From assembly GCA_043758205.1 (NCBI GenBank), contig JAYVNY010000192.1:1-18004 (forward strand): DNA of 18,004 nt. The letters are read 5' to 3'. This document shows, one piece after another, positions 7,316-14,044 of this stretch (the first letter of the stretch is position 1; each line of letters starts with the position of its first letter). This DNA is from JANNGC01 sp043758205. Lineage in GTDB: Bacteria; Verrucomicrobiota; Verrucomicrobiia; Limisphaerales; SIBH01. The notes beneath the pieces were generated by a model that worked only from the letters and a program-made list of their open reading frames with translations, made no database searches and was not told the DNA's origin. The position numbers and the translations under genes were made by a program.

Positions 7316-7424
7316 GGCGCGCGGACTTTCCAGTCCGCAGCAAGCCACGGACGACGGAAAGTGTGGGCAAGTTCTTGAACCTCAAAACTCAGCGGCTCGC
7401 TGCGGACTGAAAAGTCCGCGCGCC
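7316..7424. repeat. Palindromic repeat B (inverted doublet), possible bidirectional terminator
   Basis: Arms 7316-7346 and 7394-7424 are 31-nt inverted repeats with two mismatches around a 47-nt spacer. Each arm holds its own hairpin with stem GCGGACT/AGTCCGC. The loops are TTCC in the left arm and GAAA in the right, so one of the two arm mismatches falls in the loop. The element lies between convergent genes and ends 2 nt from the plsC stop codon (7427-7429). A transcription-termination or mRNA 3'-end role is plausible, but there is no U-tract. Confidence 0.85.
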
Positions 7425-7426
7425 GA

Positions 7427-8074
7427 TTACTTGGAACTTCCGTCCCGCACCGGCTCGAGCTTCCCAATCGCCGCCATGATCTCGTCGGCGACCTGCTGGT
7501 AAATTTCCTTCAACCGATCTTTCGAGCACGTCTTCGCCTCGGCCCGCAGTGCGTGGAAAAACATCGGTTCGCCGTATTTCACAGTCACGCGCACCGGCTT
7601 GGGGATCGGCACGTCGCGGCCATACGCGGCCAGCGTGCCCCACACGCGCACCGGCACGACCGGTGCGGTGGACTTGATGACGAGCAGCCCCACGCCGGAG
7701 CGCACCGGAAGCAGACTGCCGTCACGCGTGCGTGTGCCTTCGGGAAACATGATGACTGCGCGGCCCAGCGACAGGGCTTCCAGAATGCGCTTCATCCCGG
7801 ACGAGCCGCCGCCCCGGTCAATGGGCACGGCCTGCCAGTGCGTGAGCAACCAGCGCGTGAAACGAAAACGGAACAGCGACTCGCGCGCGAGGAAGGAGCA
7901 TTGCCGTTTCAACCCGCACCCGATGAGCGGTGGATCGAGGAAGCTCGCGTGGTTGGAGGCAATCAGCACCGCGCCCTCCACCGGCACGCGTTCGGGATGC
8001 AGCACGCGCCAGCGAAAATACGTGGCATACATCAGGCGGAAGAAACTCCAGCCGAGCCAGTAGATGGGGTTCAT
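7427..8074 (-). CDS. plsC: 1-acyl-sn-glycerol-3-phosphate acyltransferase (PlsC family)
   Basis: The product is 215 residues from the ATG at 8072-8074 (MNPIYWLGWSFFRLMYATYF). An upstream frame extension exists but runs through repeat DNA and lacks family resemblance. The acyltransferase motif H-x4-D is present as NHASFLD (His42, Asp47). FPEGTR (about 110-115) is the glycerophosphate-binding motif. PlsC transfers an acyl chain to lysophosphatidic acid to form phosphatidic acid at the inner membrane. The N-terminal hydrophobic helix fits membrane association. It follows cmk, a common pairing. The 91-nt gap between them is filled by a heptamer array, so no Shine-Dalgarno sequence is visible. Confidence 0.9.
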   Translation of the reverse strand: MNPIYWLGWSFFRLMYATYFRWRVLHPERVPVEGAVLIASNHASFLDPPLIGCGLKRQCSFLARESLFRFRFTRWLLTHWQAVPIDRGGGSSGMKRILEALSLGRAVIMFPEGTRTRDGSLLPVRSGVGLLVIKSTAPVVPVRVWGTLAAYGRDVPIPKPVRVTVKYGEPMFFHALRAEAKTCSKDRLKEIYQQVADEIMAAIGKLEPVRDGSSK

Positions 8075-8077
8075 CTG

Positions 8078-8161
8078 GTCGAGAGCCGAGGGTCGAGGGT
8101 CCAGGGCCGGACGGAGCGCGCGCCGTGGCCGGCTCTCGTCTCTCTTCTCGCGCCTCTCGAC
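8078..8161. repeat. Inverted array of 7-bp repeats between cmk and plsC
   Basis: Left array on the + strand: GTCGAGA, GCCGAGG, GTCGAGG, GTCCAGG (8078-8105). Right array: TCTCGTC, TCTCTTC, TCGCGCC, TCTCGAC (8134-8161), which is the same kind of heptamer in the opposite orientation. The two arrays can pair imperfectly around a GC-rich centre. The element fills nearly the whole gap, from 4 nt after the cmk stop to 3 nt before the plsC ATG. Confidence 0.75.
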
Positions 8162-8165
8162 ATTT

Positions 8166-8822
8166 TCATCTCGGTGCGGCCAGCCGCCGCTCGACCTCGG
8201 CAATGATGCGGTTGCTCGTCTGCTCGGGCGACTCGCCGGAGTTGTCGATCATCATCGCGCCGAGCGGAATCATCAGCGGCGCGGCGGCGCGCTGGCTGTC
8301 GCGTTCGTCGCGCGCGGCGAGATTTTCCGACACGCCCTGTTCGAGACGGCGTTGCGAACGCTCCTTCAGACAGGCGTCGAGATAAAATTTGAAATCCGTG
8401 TCGGGAAAAACATTGGTGCCGATGTCGCGGCCTTCCATCACCAGGCTGCCGAATTGCAGGCACTCGCGCTGCTTGAGCTTCATCCAGTCGCGCACCTTGG
8501 GCACGGCGGCGACGTGCGAGACGGCCTCGCTGACCTCGGCGGTGCGGACCTCCTTCTCGGGATAATAGCCGTCCACGGTCAGGCGCACGACGTGGTCAAT
8601 GCAGTCGAGTTTGGTTTTCCAACGGCGGCAGGCGTTGGCCACGGCCTTCGGGTCGTTCACGTCGAGACGCTTTTGCAGGCAATGCCAGGCGAGCGCGCGA
8701 TACATCGCGCCGGTGTCCACATAGACGAAGCCAAGCTTCTTCGCGATGAGCTTGGCGTTGGTGCTTTTGCCGCTGGCGCTGGTGCCGTCGAGCGCGATGA
8801 CGATGGGATGTTTGGTTTCCAT
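8166..8822 (-). CDS. cmk: Cytidylate kinase
   Basis: The product is 218 residues. The Walker A loop GTSASGKST is at residues 13-21. VDTGAMYRALAW (about 35-46) is the nucleotide-binding signature. MEGRDIGTNVFPDTDFKFYL (129-148) and RDERDSQRAAAPL (171-183) are CMP-binding and lid motifs typical of bacterial Cmk. It phosphorylates CMP and dCMP to the diphosphates using ATP in the cytoplasm, feeding nucleotide and CDP-lipid synthesis, which fits the plsC neighbour. Length is normal. Its ATG lies 1 nt after the stop of a possible 29-residue upstream frame (TAA-C-ATG). Confidence 0.95.
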   Translation of the reverse strand: METKHPIVIALDGTSASGKSTNAKLIAKKLGFVYVDTGAMYRALAWHCLQKRLDVNDPKAVANACRRWKTKLDCIDHVVRLTVDGYYPEKEVRTAEVSEAVSHVAAVPKVRDWMKLKQRECLQFGSLVMEGRDIGTNVFPDTDFKFYLDACLKERSQRRLEQGVSENLAARDERDSQRAAAPLMIPLGAMMIDNSGESPEQTSNRIIAEVERRLAAPR

Positions 8823-8823
8823 G

Positions 8824-8913
8824 TTAAGGACGCCCGGCCCGGCTTACGAAAGGGAGCGCGCCCGCGCCCGCGAGGATCACGACGGCTCCGATGATTAAAA
8901 CGCTGAACGACAT
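8824..8913 (-). CDS. Possible 29-residue membrane peptide upstream of cmk
   Basis: This short frame starts at ATG 8911-8913 and ends at TAA 8824-8826, one base before the cmk ATG. The peptide is MSFSVLIIGAVVILAGAGAL followed by PFVSRAGRP: one hydrophobic segment that could span a membrane, with a basic tail. Overlap-like coupling to cmk favours translation. No Shine-Dalgarno sequence is visible. It could be a real small protein, a leader peptide that couples translation, or chance. Confidence 0.35.
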   Translation of the reverse strand: MSFSVLIIGAVVILAGAGALPFVSRAGRP

Positions 8914-8920
8914 TTGGAAT

Positions 8921-8938
8921 GGCCCGCCGAGGCGGGCC
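8921..8938. repeat. Perfect GC-rich hairpin in the divergent cmk/9092 region
   Basis: GGCCCGCC-GA-GGCGGGCC is an 8-bp perfect stem with a 2-nt loop, placed just upstream of the 29-residue frame. It has no adequate T-run for a classical terminator. The rest of the gap up to 9091 shows no gene or clear promoter boxes. Confidence 0.6.
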
Positions 8939-9091
8939 GGCCGGAGTGTTGTTTTCCGCACGCGCGGGATGCAATGAGAGAATTGAATGGGCGGAGCATG
9001 GAATTCGAGCCTGTCACCGTCACCGCCGCCGGAACGACGGTCCGACTAACCCAGTTGCCCTGCTTCTCTGTTTCGTTACACTGCGCCGCCT

Positions 9092-10321
9092 TTGAAACTG
9101 TCGCGCTCCACTTTACTGCTCGTGCTGCTCAACGCCACCTGGCTGGCGGTGGCGAGTTGGTACATCGTGCGACACTTCGACGGCGCGCGCGTGGAGCCGC
9201 GCGTGCAGGTGGTGACGAATTACGTCCCCGTTTTCAAAGCCTCGCGCCCGGCCCCGCCCGCTCCCATCACGGTCATCACCAACATCATCGCGGCCACGAA
9301 TGAGTTTCGCTGGGCACAACTGGAGTCGGAGGATTACCGCGATTACATCAACCGGCTGCGCGCCATCGGCTGTCCTGAGCAAACCATTCGCGACCTCGTG
9401 ATCGCCGACGTGGACAAGATGTTCGCGCCAAAAATCCAGGCCGCCAGCGTCGGCCCGCGGGAGATCAAATACTGGCAGCCGGTCGAGCAGGAGATGTGGG
9501 ACGGCTCGGCAGAGCAGGCCGCGCTGCGCCAGCAGCGCGCTGTGGATTACGAAAAGCGCGAGGTCATCCGCCAGTTGCTCGGCGTGGATTTGATCGGCGA
9601 ACGGCTGCGCGTGCAGGGCCAGGCGGATTATCACGGACAGCGCCTCGGCTTTCTCCCGGAGGAAAAACGCGCGCAGGTTCGCAGTGTGCTGGATCAATTT
9701 GCAGATAAGGAACGCGAGCTGATGGAGGAGCAGATTGACAACGGCGACGGCTTCCTCGCCACCGGCGATCTCGCGCGCCTCCGCAAGGAAAAGGACGCCG
9801 CGCTCACGCCGTTGCTCACGCCCGAGGAGCGCGCGCAGTATGATCTGTGGTTCTCCGGTTCCGCCAGTGCCGTGCGCCAGAGCGTCTTCGGCATGAACGC
9901 GACGGAGGAGGAGTTTTTGAAGCTCTACCAGTTGCGGAAAAACCTGGATGCGCAGGGCGGCGTGGATAACGCGAAAGCCTGGGAGAACTATCAGGCGGAG
10001 GCGCAGAAAGCCCTCGGTCCCGAGCGCCACGCCGAGTGGACGCGCGCGCAGGACCCGAACTATCGCGAACTGGCCCAGGTCGCCGCGCGTTTCAAACTGC
10101 CCGCCGCCACCGCCGTCGAACTGCATAGCTACTGGGCCCCCATCGAAGCTGAGCGCGCGCGTGTGGACGCCGACCCCAGCATGAACGCCGCGCAGCGCGA
10201 CGCGGCCTATCGCGCCATCGCCGCTGAGACGCAGAAAATTTTCAAGGAGGTGCTGGGCGAGAAGGCCTTCCGCTACTACTCGCGCCGCACGGCGAATCCG
10301 TGGACGCAGGCGGGGCAGTGA
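9092..10321 (+). CDS. Membrane-anchored protein of unknown function
   Basis: The product is 409 residues with a TTG start. No ATG or GTG upstream fits as well, and the hydrophobic N-terminus begins at once. A single hydrophobic segment (about 6-26) should anchor it or serve as an uncleaved signal. A Pro-rich linker follows (about 50-60), then a long helical, charged domain. A recurring verrucomicrobial segment, YRDYINRLRAIGCPEQTIRD followed by LVIADVDKMFAP, lies at about 82-113. I recognise this pattern from other verrucomicrobial proteins but know no function. The rest is rich in Glu, Gln, Ala and Arg, including LTPEERAQYDLW. A periplasmic coiled or helical protein is the best description. 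Confidence 0.8.
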   Translation: MKLSRSTLLLVLLNATWLAVASWYIVRHFDGARVEPRVQVVTNYVPVFKASRPAPPAPITVITNIIAATNEFRWAQLESEDYRDYINRLRAIGCPEQTIRDLVIADVDKMFAPKIQAASVGPREIKYWQPVEQEMWDGSAEQAALRQQRAVDYEKREVIRQLLGVDLIGERLRVQGQADYHGQRLGFLPEEKRAQVRSVLDQFADKERELMEEQIDNGDGFLATGDLARLRKEKDAALTPLLTPEERAQYDLWFSGSASAVRQSVFGMNATEEEFLKLYQLRKNLDAQGGVDNAKAWENYQAEAQKALGPERHAEWTRAQDPNYRELAQVAARFKLPAATAVELHSYWAPIEAERARVDADPSMNAAQRDAAYRAIAAETQKIFKEVLGEKAFRYYSRRTANPWTQAGQ

Positions 10322-10345
10322 GCCAGTGGTCCGTGAAACAGCATT

Positions 10346-10415
10346 CAGTAAGTCAGTAAAAACGCGCCCGGTTCCACCGCCCCACCGATTACTGATTACT
10401 GACTAACTGATTACT
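10346..10415. repeat. GATTACT heptamer repeats with an inverted partner
   Basis: 10387-10415 reads GATTACT, GATTACT, GACTAACT, GATTACT. TTACTGACTAACTG at 10396-10409 is complementary to CAGTAAGTCAGTAA at 10346-10359, with one mismatch, around a 36-nt spacer. The AT-rich heptamers contrast with the GC-rich surroundings. The element begins 24 nt after the stop of the 9092 gene. Confidence 0.7.
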
Positions 10416-10470
10416 TTCCCCTCCCGTTTGCCGGATGGACTTTGCCGCTCTGCCGACTACCCTGCCGCCC

Positions 10471-10698
10471 ATGAGCGAGTTCAAGTTTTCCTGTCCGCAT
10501 TGCGACCAGCACTTGCAATGCGAGGACCGCCTCGGCGGAAAACAAATCCAGTGCCCGGCGTGCAAGCACCTCATCATCATCCCGCCCTCGCCGTCACAGC
10601 AGGCGGGCGGAAATTTCACGCCGGAGTCCGGGCAGACCTGGGCCACGCACATTCCGCGCGCGCCCAAGCCGCCCACCCCGCCCGCGTCCTCGGAATAA
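10471..10698 (+). CDS. Small zinc-ribbon protein
   Basis: The product is 75 residues from ATG 10471. An in-frame upstream start at 10435 would add a tail that does not match the family. CPHC at residues 8-11 and CPAC at 28-31 form a four-Cys zinc ribbon (MSEFKFSCPHCDQHLQCEDR, then LGGKQIQCPACKHLIIIP). The remaining 35 residues are Pro/Ser/Ala-rich and probably disordered. Similar ribbons occur alone or fused to membrane domains in verrucomicrobia. The role is unknown; nucleic-acid or protein binding is possible. It stands alone between the 9092 gene and the alcohol dehydrogenase. Confidence 0.75.
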   Translation: MSEFKFSCPHCDQHLQCEDRLGGKQIQCPACKHLIIIPPSPSQQAGGNFTPESGQTWATHIPRAPKPPTPPASSE

Positions 10699-10757
10699 TT
10701 TTCGTCACCTTGCGGCTGTCTTGAACATCCTGTGGCTCAGTTCAGTCAACCAACGCC

Positions 10758-11948
10758 ATGCAACCGTCCGTGACACCAATGGAGAAGACCGAAGCGCCGT
10801 TTGATTTTCAACCGCGCACGCGGCTCGTCTTCGGCGTCAACGCCGTGGAACGCGTGGGCGAAATTGTCCGCGAGTTCGGCGCCAAGAAAGTTCTCCTCGT
10901 CACCGATCCCGGCATCGCCCAGGCCGGCCACGCGGAACACGTTCTCAAAAGCCTCGCCGCGGACGGCGTGCGCGCCGTCGTCTTCGACAAGGTGCGCGAG
11001 AATCCGACGACACGTTGCGTGGAGGACTGCCTCGCGGTCGCGAAAGCCAGTGGCATCGAGGCGATCATCGGCCTCGGCGGCGGCAGTTCGATGGATACCG
11101 CGAAGGGCTGCAACTTCCTCCTGACCAACGGCGGGCAGATGAAAGATTACTGGGGCGTGGGCAAGGCCACGAAAGCCATGTTGCCGCTGGTCGCCATTCC
11201 CACCACGTCCGGCACGGGCAGCGAATGCCAGAGCGCCGCGCTCATCGCCGACGAGGCCACGCACCAGAAGATGGCCTGCCTCGATCCGAAGGCCGCCGCG
11301 CGCGTCGCGATTCTTGATCCGGCGCTGACCGTTTCACAGCCGCCGGGCGTCACCGCCTGCACGGGCATTGATGCCATCGCGCACGCGGTGGAAACGGCGG
11401 TGACGAGGAAGCGCAACGCCATCTCGCGGATGTTTTCGCACGAAGCCTTCAAGCTGCTCGCGCCGAATTTCTCCCGCGTGATCGCGAATCCCCAAGACCT
11501 CGACGCACGCGGGAAAATGCTGCTCGGCGCGGCCTTCGCGGGCACGGCGATTGAAAACTCGATGCTCGGCGCGGCGCACTCGATGGCGAACCCGCTCACC
11601 GCGCACTACGGCGTCGTCCACGGCCAGGCCGTGGGCATGATGCTCCCGCACGTCATCCGGTTTAACGCCGAGCACGAACCCGCGCGCCTCGGCTACGCGG
11701 AGCTGGCCTCCGCGCCAGAAATCGCCTGCGTGAGTGAAGGCTTGGAGCAAGCGGTGGAGGCGCTCATCCGCGAAATTCAGACGCTGCTCGAACTTGCGAA
11801 GCTGCCCGCGACGCTCGGCGAATGTGGAGTGAAAGAAAGCGACCTGCCGAAGCTCGCGGCGGAAGCGGCGAAGCAGTGGACGGCCACGTTCAATCCGCGG
11901 GCCGTCACCGAGAAAGAGTTTCTGGCGCTCTACGAAGCGGCGTTTTGA
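10758..11948 (+). CDS. Iron-containing alcohol dehydrogenase
   Basis: The product is 396 residues (ATG 10758; ATG 10779 is an alternative). The fold is group III alcohol dehydrogenase. An N-terminal nucleotide-binding part contains GLGGGSSMDTAKG (about 105-117) and PTTSGTGSE (about 148-156). Putative metal ligands are Asp205, His209, His274 and His288, and their spacing (4 and 14 residues) matches the family pattern, including IDAIAHAVE and GAAHSMANPLTAHYGVVHG. The enzyme should interconvert an alcohol and an aldehyde or ketone with NAD(P)H in the cytoplasm. The specific substrate cannot be read from sequence. It converges on the CotH gene with a 33-nt gap. Confidence 0.92.
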   Translation: MQPSVTPMEKTEAPFDFQPRTRLVFGVNAVERVGEIVREFGAKKVLLVTDPGIAQAGHAEHVLKSLAADGVRAVVFDKVRENPTTRCVEDCLAVAKASGIEAIIGLGGGSSMDTAKGCNFLLTNGGQMKDYWGVGKATKAMLPLVAIPTTSGTGSECQSAALIADEATHQKMACLDPKAAARVAILDPALTVSQPPGVTACTGIDAIAHAVETAVTRKRNAISRMFSHEAFKLLAPNFSRVIANPQDLDARGKMLLGAAFAGTAIENSMLGAAHSMANPLTAHYGVVHGQAVGMMLPHVIRFNAEHEPARLGYAELASAPEIACVSEGLEQAVEALIREIQTLLELAKLPATLGECGVKESDLPKLAAEAAKQWTATFNPRAVTEKEFLALYEAAF

Positions 11949-11981
11949 AAGGCCGATCGCCTGGTCCTGCTGACGAGGGTT

Positions 11982-13097
11982 CTACTTTCCCGCCTGCTGC
12001 AATTCCGCCGCGATCAGTTCCGGCTGCCTCATGATCTGCCCGCGCAGCTTGCGCGATTCCTCTTCAACTTGCGCGGCGATGGCGCGGTCGGGGGCGGCGG
12101 TGACCAACTTGCGCGTCAGCACGGCAAGGCGGTTGGTGAGTGTCTCGACCTGCCAGACTTTGGTTGCCAATTCTCGCACGCTCGCGCGGTAGCTGTTTTG
12201 AAACTCCTGCAGTTCCCACAACGCGTTCACCAAGAGGCTGCCGCGCGGCGGCGTGACCACGGCCTTGCCGAAGGTCGCGTCCAGCCCGTGCGGCATGAAG
12301 AGCATCCGCCCCGTCTTGGGCTGATGGTACACGCGGTAGTTGTTCTTGGTGAAGGCGTAGCCGTCCACGCTGCCGAGCAGCATTTCCATCGCGAGAAAGC
12401 GCGTGAACTGGTCCACGTCGAGCGAGGCGCTCAGTTTCGTCAGGCGGTCGGCGCGCGGCGTGCGCGCGGCGGCGACCAGGTCCAACAAATCTTTCTGCGA
12501 AAAATCATCGCCGTTCTCCTGATCAAGATGCTGGTCAATGTCCTTCGTCTCGCCCTCGTAAAGATTGCCGCCCGCGAAACCGAACTCGCGCTTGAGGAAA
12601 CCTTTGTTCACGCCTTCGACGAGATTGTAGAAGCCGAGTTCGCGCCCGTTCAGCTGCACGCGCACGCTGGCCACACGCGCGGCAGGCAGGCCGGCGTCGT
12701 GGAAGAGTTGCGCGGCCAGCACCTCGCGCATGTAACTGGGGTCTTGCAGGCAGTTGTTCAGGTTCACCTTGCTCAGGCCGTGAAACTCCTGGCCGCTGGT
12801 GAACTCGTTGAACTTGAGCGACAGCCCCGGCTTGCGATCAATCGGCTGAAACGTCGAGTGGCCTTTCAGCCGCACGCCCACGTCACGCCAAGTCGTGGTG
12901 CCGTCGCGGACGATGGCGCGGACGTAATCACGCTGGCCGAGCTTGAAGGCGGAGAGGCTCGAGGCGGGGACTTCGATCTGGAGGGTGTGAACGCGGCCCT
13001 CGTTGAAGAAGGGTTCCGACGCGTCCGACTTGGTCGCGGCGCGCAGAGGCACGAGCGCAACAATGGTGGCCAACAGAAAGATCACACGTATCCACAT
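11982..13097 (-). CDS. CotH kinase family protein, secreted
   Basis: The product is 371 residues from the ATG at 13095-13097. A GTG start at 13175 would add 26 residues before the signal peptide, so I reject it. The N-terminus MWIRVIFLLATIVALVPLRA is a Sec signal. CotH features: VRLKGHSTF near the start of the domain, KPGLSLKFNEF, LGFYNLVEGVNKGFLKREFG, NLYEG, FLAMEMLLGSVDGYAFTKNN and FMPHGLDATFG. CotH proteins have an atypical kinase fold, first known from Bacillus spore coats, and many bacterial members are exported. The local target is unknown. The C-terminal 90 residues are helical. Palindromic cluster C lies upstream. Confidence 0.85.
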   Translation of the reverse strand: MWIRVIFLLATIVALVPLRAATKSDASEPFFNEGRVHTLQIEVPASSLSAFKLGQRDYVRAIVRDGTTTWRDVGVRLKGHSTFQPIDRKPGLSLKFNEFTSGQEFHGLSKVNLNNCLQDPSYMREVLAAQLFHDAGLPAARVASVRVQLNGRELGFYNLVEGVNKGFLKREFGFAGGNLYEGETKDIDQHLDQENGDDFSQKDLLDLVAAARTPRADRLTKLSASLDVDQFTRFLAMEMLLGSVDGYAFTKNNYRVYHQPKTGRMLFMPHGLDATFGKAVVTPPRGSLLVNALWELQEFQNSYRASVRELATKVWQVETLTNRLAVLTRKLVTAAPDRAIAAQVEEESRKLRGQIMRQPELIAAELQQAGK

Positions 13098-13176
13098 GGT
13101 GCCTTCTGACGCGGCGCGAGGGCGAAGGATTCGCGTGACTTGCGCCGCCACCGAGATTTTACAGTCGTCACTCACG

Positions 13177-13260
13177 TTAGTGGGACAAGCGCCCCCGCTT
13201 GGCGAACTGCAAGCGGGGGCGCTGGCCAGACTAAGCCAGCCGGGGGCGGCTGGCCCACTA
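13177..13260. repeat. Palindromic repeat C: three REP-like units
   Basis: There are three related units: 13177-13201 on the + strand, and 13210-13234 and 13235-13260 on the - strand. Units 1 and 2 agree at 21 of 25 positions. Each unit has a TAGT-type foot and a small hairpin with a CCCC loop. The stems are CAAGCG/CGCTTG in unit 1 and CAGCCG/CGGCTG in unit 3, so base pairs rather than bases are kept. The feet of units 1 and 3 also pair (TAGTGGG/CCCACTA), so the element can fold as a three-way junction. Its end coincides with the stop codon of the lipoprotein gene. Confidence 0.85.
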
Positions 13261-13662
13261 CGGAGTCCGCACTTCGTCGTCCACTTGCAGCGCGCCGCTG
13301 GTGATGTCGGCCACGCGCAGGGTGTCGGCGGCCTCCTCGGACATTTTCAATTCGCCGACTTTCTGCCCGGCGCGGAAGACGGAGTAGCGTCCGCCCGCCG
13401 CCGGGACCTGACCCACTGGGAATGAAACGACGGCGATCATCACCTGCTGGTTCACGGAAGTGATGCGGCCCACGGGTGAACGGACGGGCGTGAGTAGCGG
13501 TGCGGTGGTGGTGGCGTTGTTCGTTGTAGCGCCGCCTTGCGGAGCGACCGGGCGCACGGTGAACGAAGGTTCGAGCGTACTGCGACGTTTGGCGCAACCC
13601 GTGATGACGAGGACCACCAGCAACGCGCTGACTGGGAGCGAACGGAAAATGAAACGAAACAT
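13258..13662 (-). CDS. Small lipoprotein of unknown function
   Basis: The product is 134 residues from the ATG at 13660-13662; GTG at 13669-13671 would add three. The N-terminus MFRFIFRSLPVSALLVVLVI ending in TGC is a lipoprotein signal with the lipobox Cys near residue 23. A Thr/Pro/Ala-rich linker follows, then a compact beta-rich domain (VGRITSVNQQVMIAVVSFPV, YSVFRAGQKVGELKMSEEAA, VADITSGALQVDDEVR). I recognise this GxVxxVN...VxxVADI layout from other verrucomicrobial lipoproteins but know no function. The TAG stop is part of palindrome C. A protein anchored in a membrane and facing the periplasm is likely. Confidence 0.75.
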   Translation of the reverse strand: MFRFIFRSLPVSALLVVLVITGCAKRRSTLEPSFTVRPVAPQGGATTNNATTTAPLLTPVRSPVGRITSVNQQVMIAVVSFPVGQVPAAGGRYSVFRAGQKVGELKMSEEAADTLRVADITSGALQVDDEVRTP

Positions 13663-13722
13663 TTTTCTCACGGGCGTGGAACGTAGCGAGGCAGGGCGGA
13701 ACTGTCACTCGGCATTTCATTT

Positions 13723-13831
13723 GTGCCCCCGGCGTCCCGCCGGGCAGGGGCTTGGTGGCATCAAGCGTGACTCGGCTCGGGTGCAGCGTACGTCGTCATC
13801 AAATCTCCGCCCGGCAGGATGCCGGGGGCAC
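13723..13831. repeat. Palindromic repeat D (inverted doublet)
   Basis: Arms 13723-13745 and 13809-13831 are 23-nt inverted repeats with two mismatches around a 63-nt spacer. Each arm folds on itself: CCCGGCG-TCC-CGCCGGG in the left and CCCGGCA-GGA-TGCCGGG in the right. The two mismatches between arms fall on the same base pair and are compensatory (G-C against A-T). The right arm ends 2 nt before the thiS stop codon. Confidence 0.85.
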
Positions 13832-13833
13832 GT

Positions 13834-14043
13834 TCACCCGCCGGCGACGATGCGGACGATTTCGAGACGGTCGCCATCGCGCACTTCGCGCTGCGCGAAC
13901 TCCGAGGGTGCGACAGCTTCGCCATTGTGTTCCACCACCACACTGCGCGGCAGGAGGTTTTGTACGTGGAGAAAATTTTCGAGCAAGCAGGGAAATTCGC
14001 CGCTCACACTCGCACCATTTGCGATGACAGTTCCAGCCGGCAT
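13834..14043 (-). CDS. thiS: Sulfur carrier protein ThiS
   Basis: The product is 69 residues with the ThiS/MoaD ubiquitin-like pattern: IANGASVSGEFPCLLENFL, then PRSVVVEHNGEAVAPSEFA, DGDRLEIVRIVAGG. It ends in the required C-terminal Gly-Gly, which ThiF adenylates and which becomes a thiocarboxylate donating sulfur for the thiazole of thiamine. The ATG at 14041-14043 follows the phosphoesterase stop by one base (TGA-C-ATG), so translation is coupled. No thiG, thiF or thiH is adjacent: downstream come palindrome D and a lipoprotein gene. Another MoaD-like sulfur carrier is possible, but the VVVEHNGE block favours ThiS. Confidence 0.85.
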   Translation of the reverse strand: MPAGTVIANGASVSGEFPCLLENFLHVQNLLPRSVVVEHNGEAVAPSEFAQREVRDGDRLEIVRIVAGG

Positions 14044-14044
14044 G

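Noticed and set aside
7140..7385. Small minus-strand frames before palindrome B
   Set aside because: They run into the palindrome and the end of the 4666 gene, with no domain, no signal and no ribosome-binding site.
9113..10126. Minus-strand frame of 337 codons opposite the 9092 gene
   Set aside because: The plus-strand product has an N-terminal membrane segment and a recurring verrucomicrobial segment. The minus-strand product has no recognisable domain.
12069..13109. Plus-strand frame of 346 codons opposite the CotH gene
   Set aside because: The CotH family motifs and signal peptide are on the minus strand; the plus-strand product has shadow-like composition.
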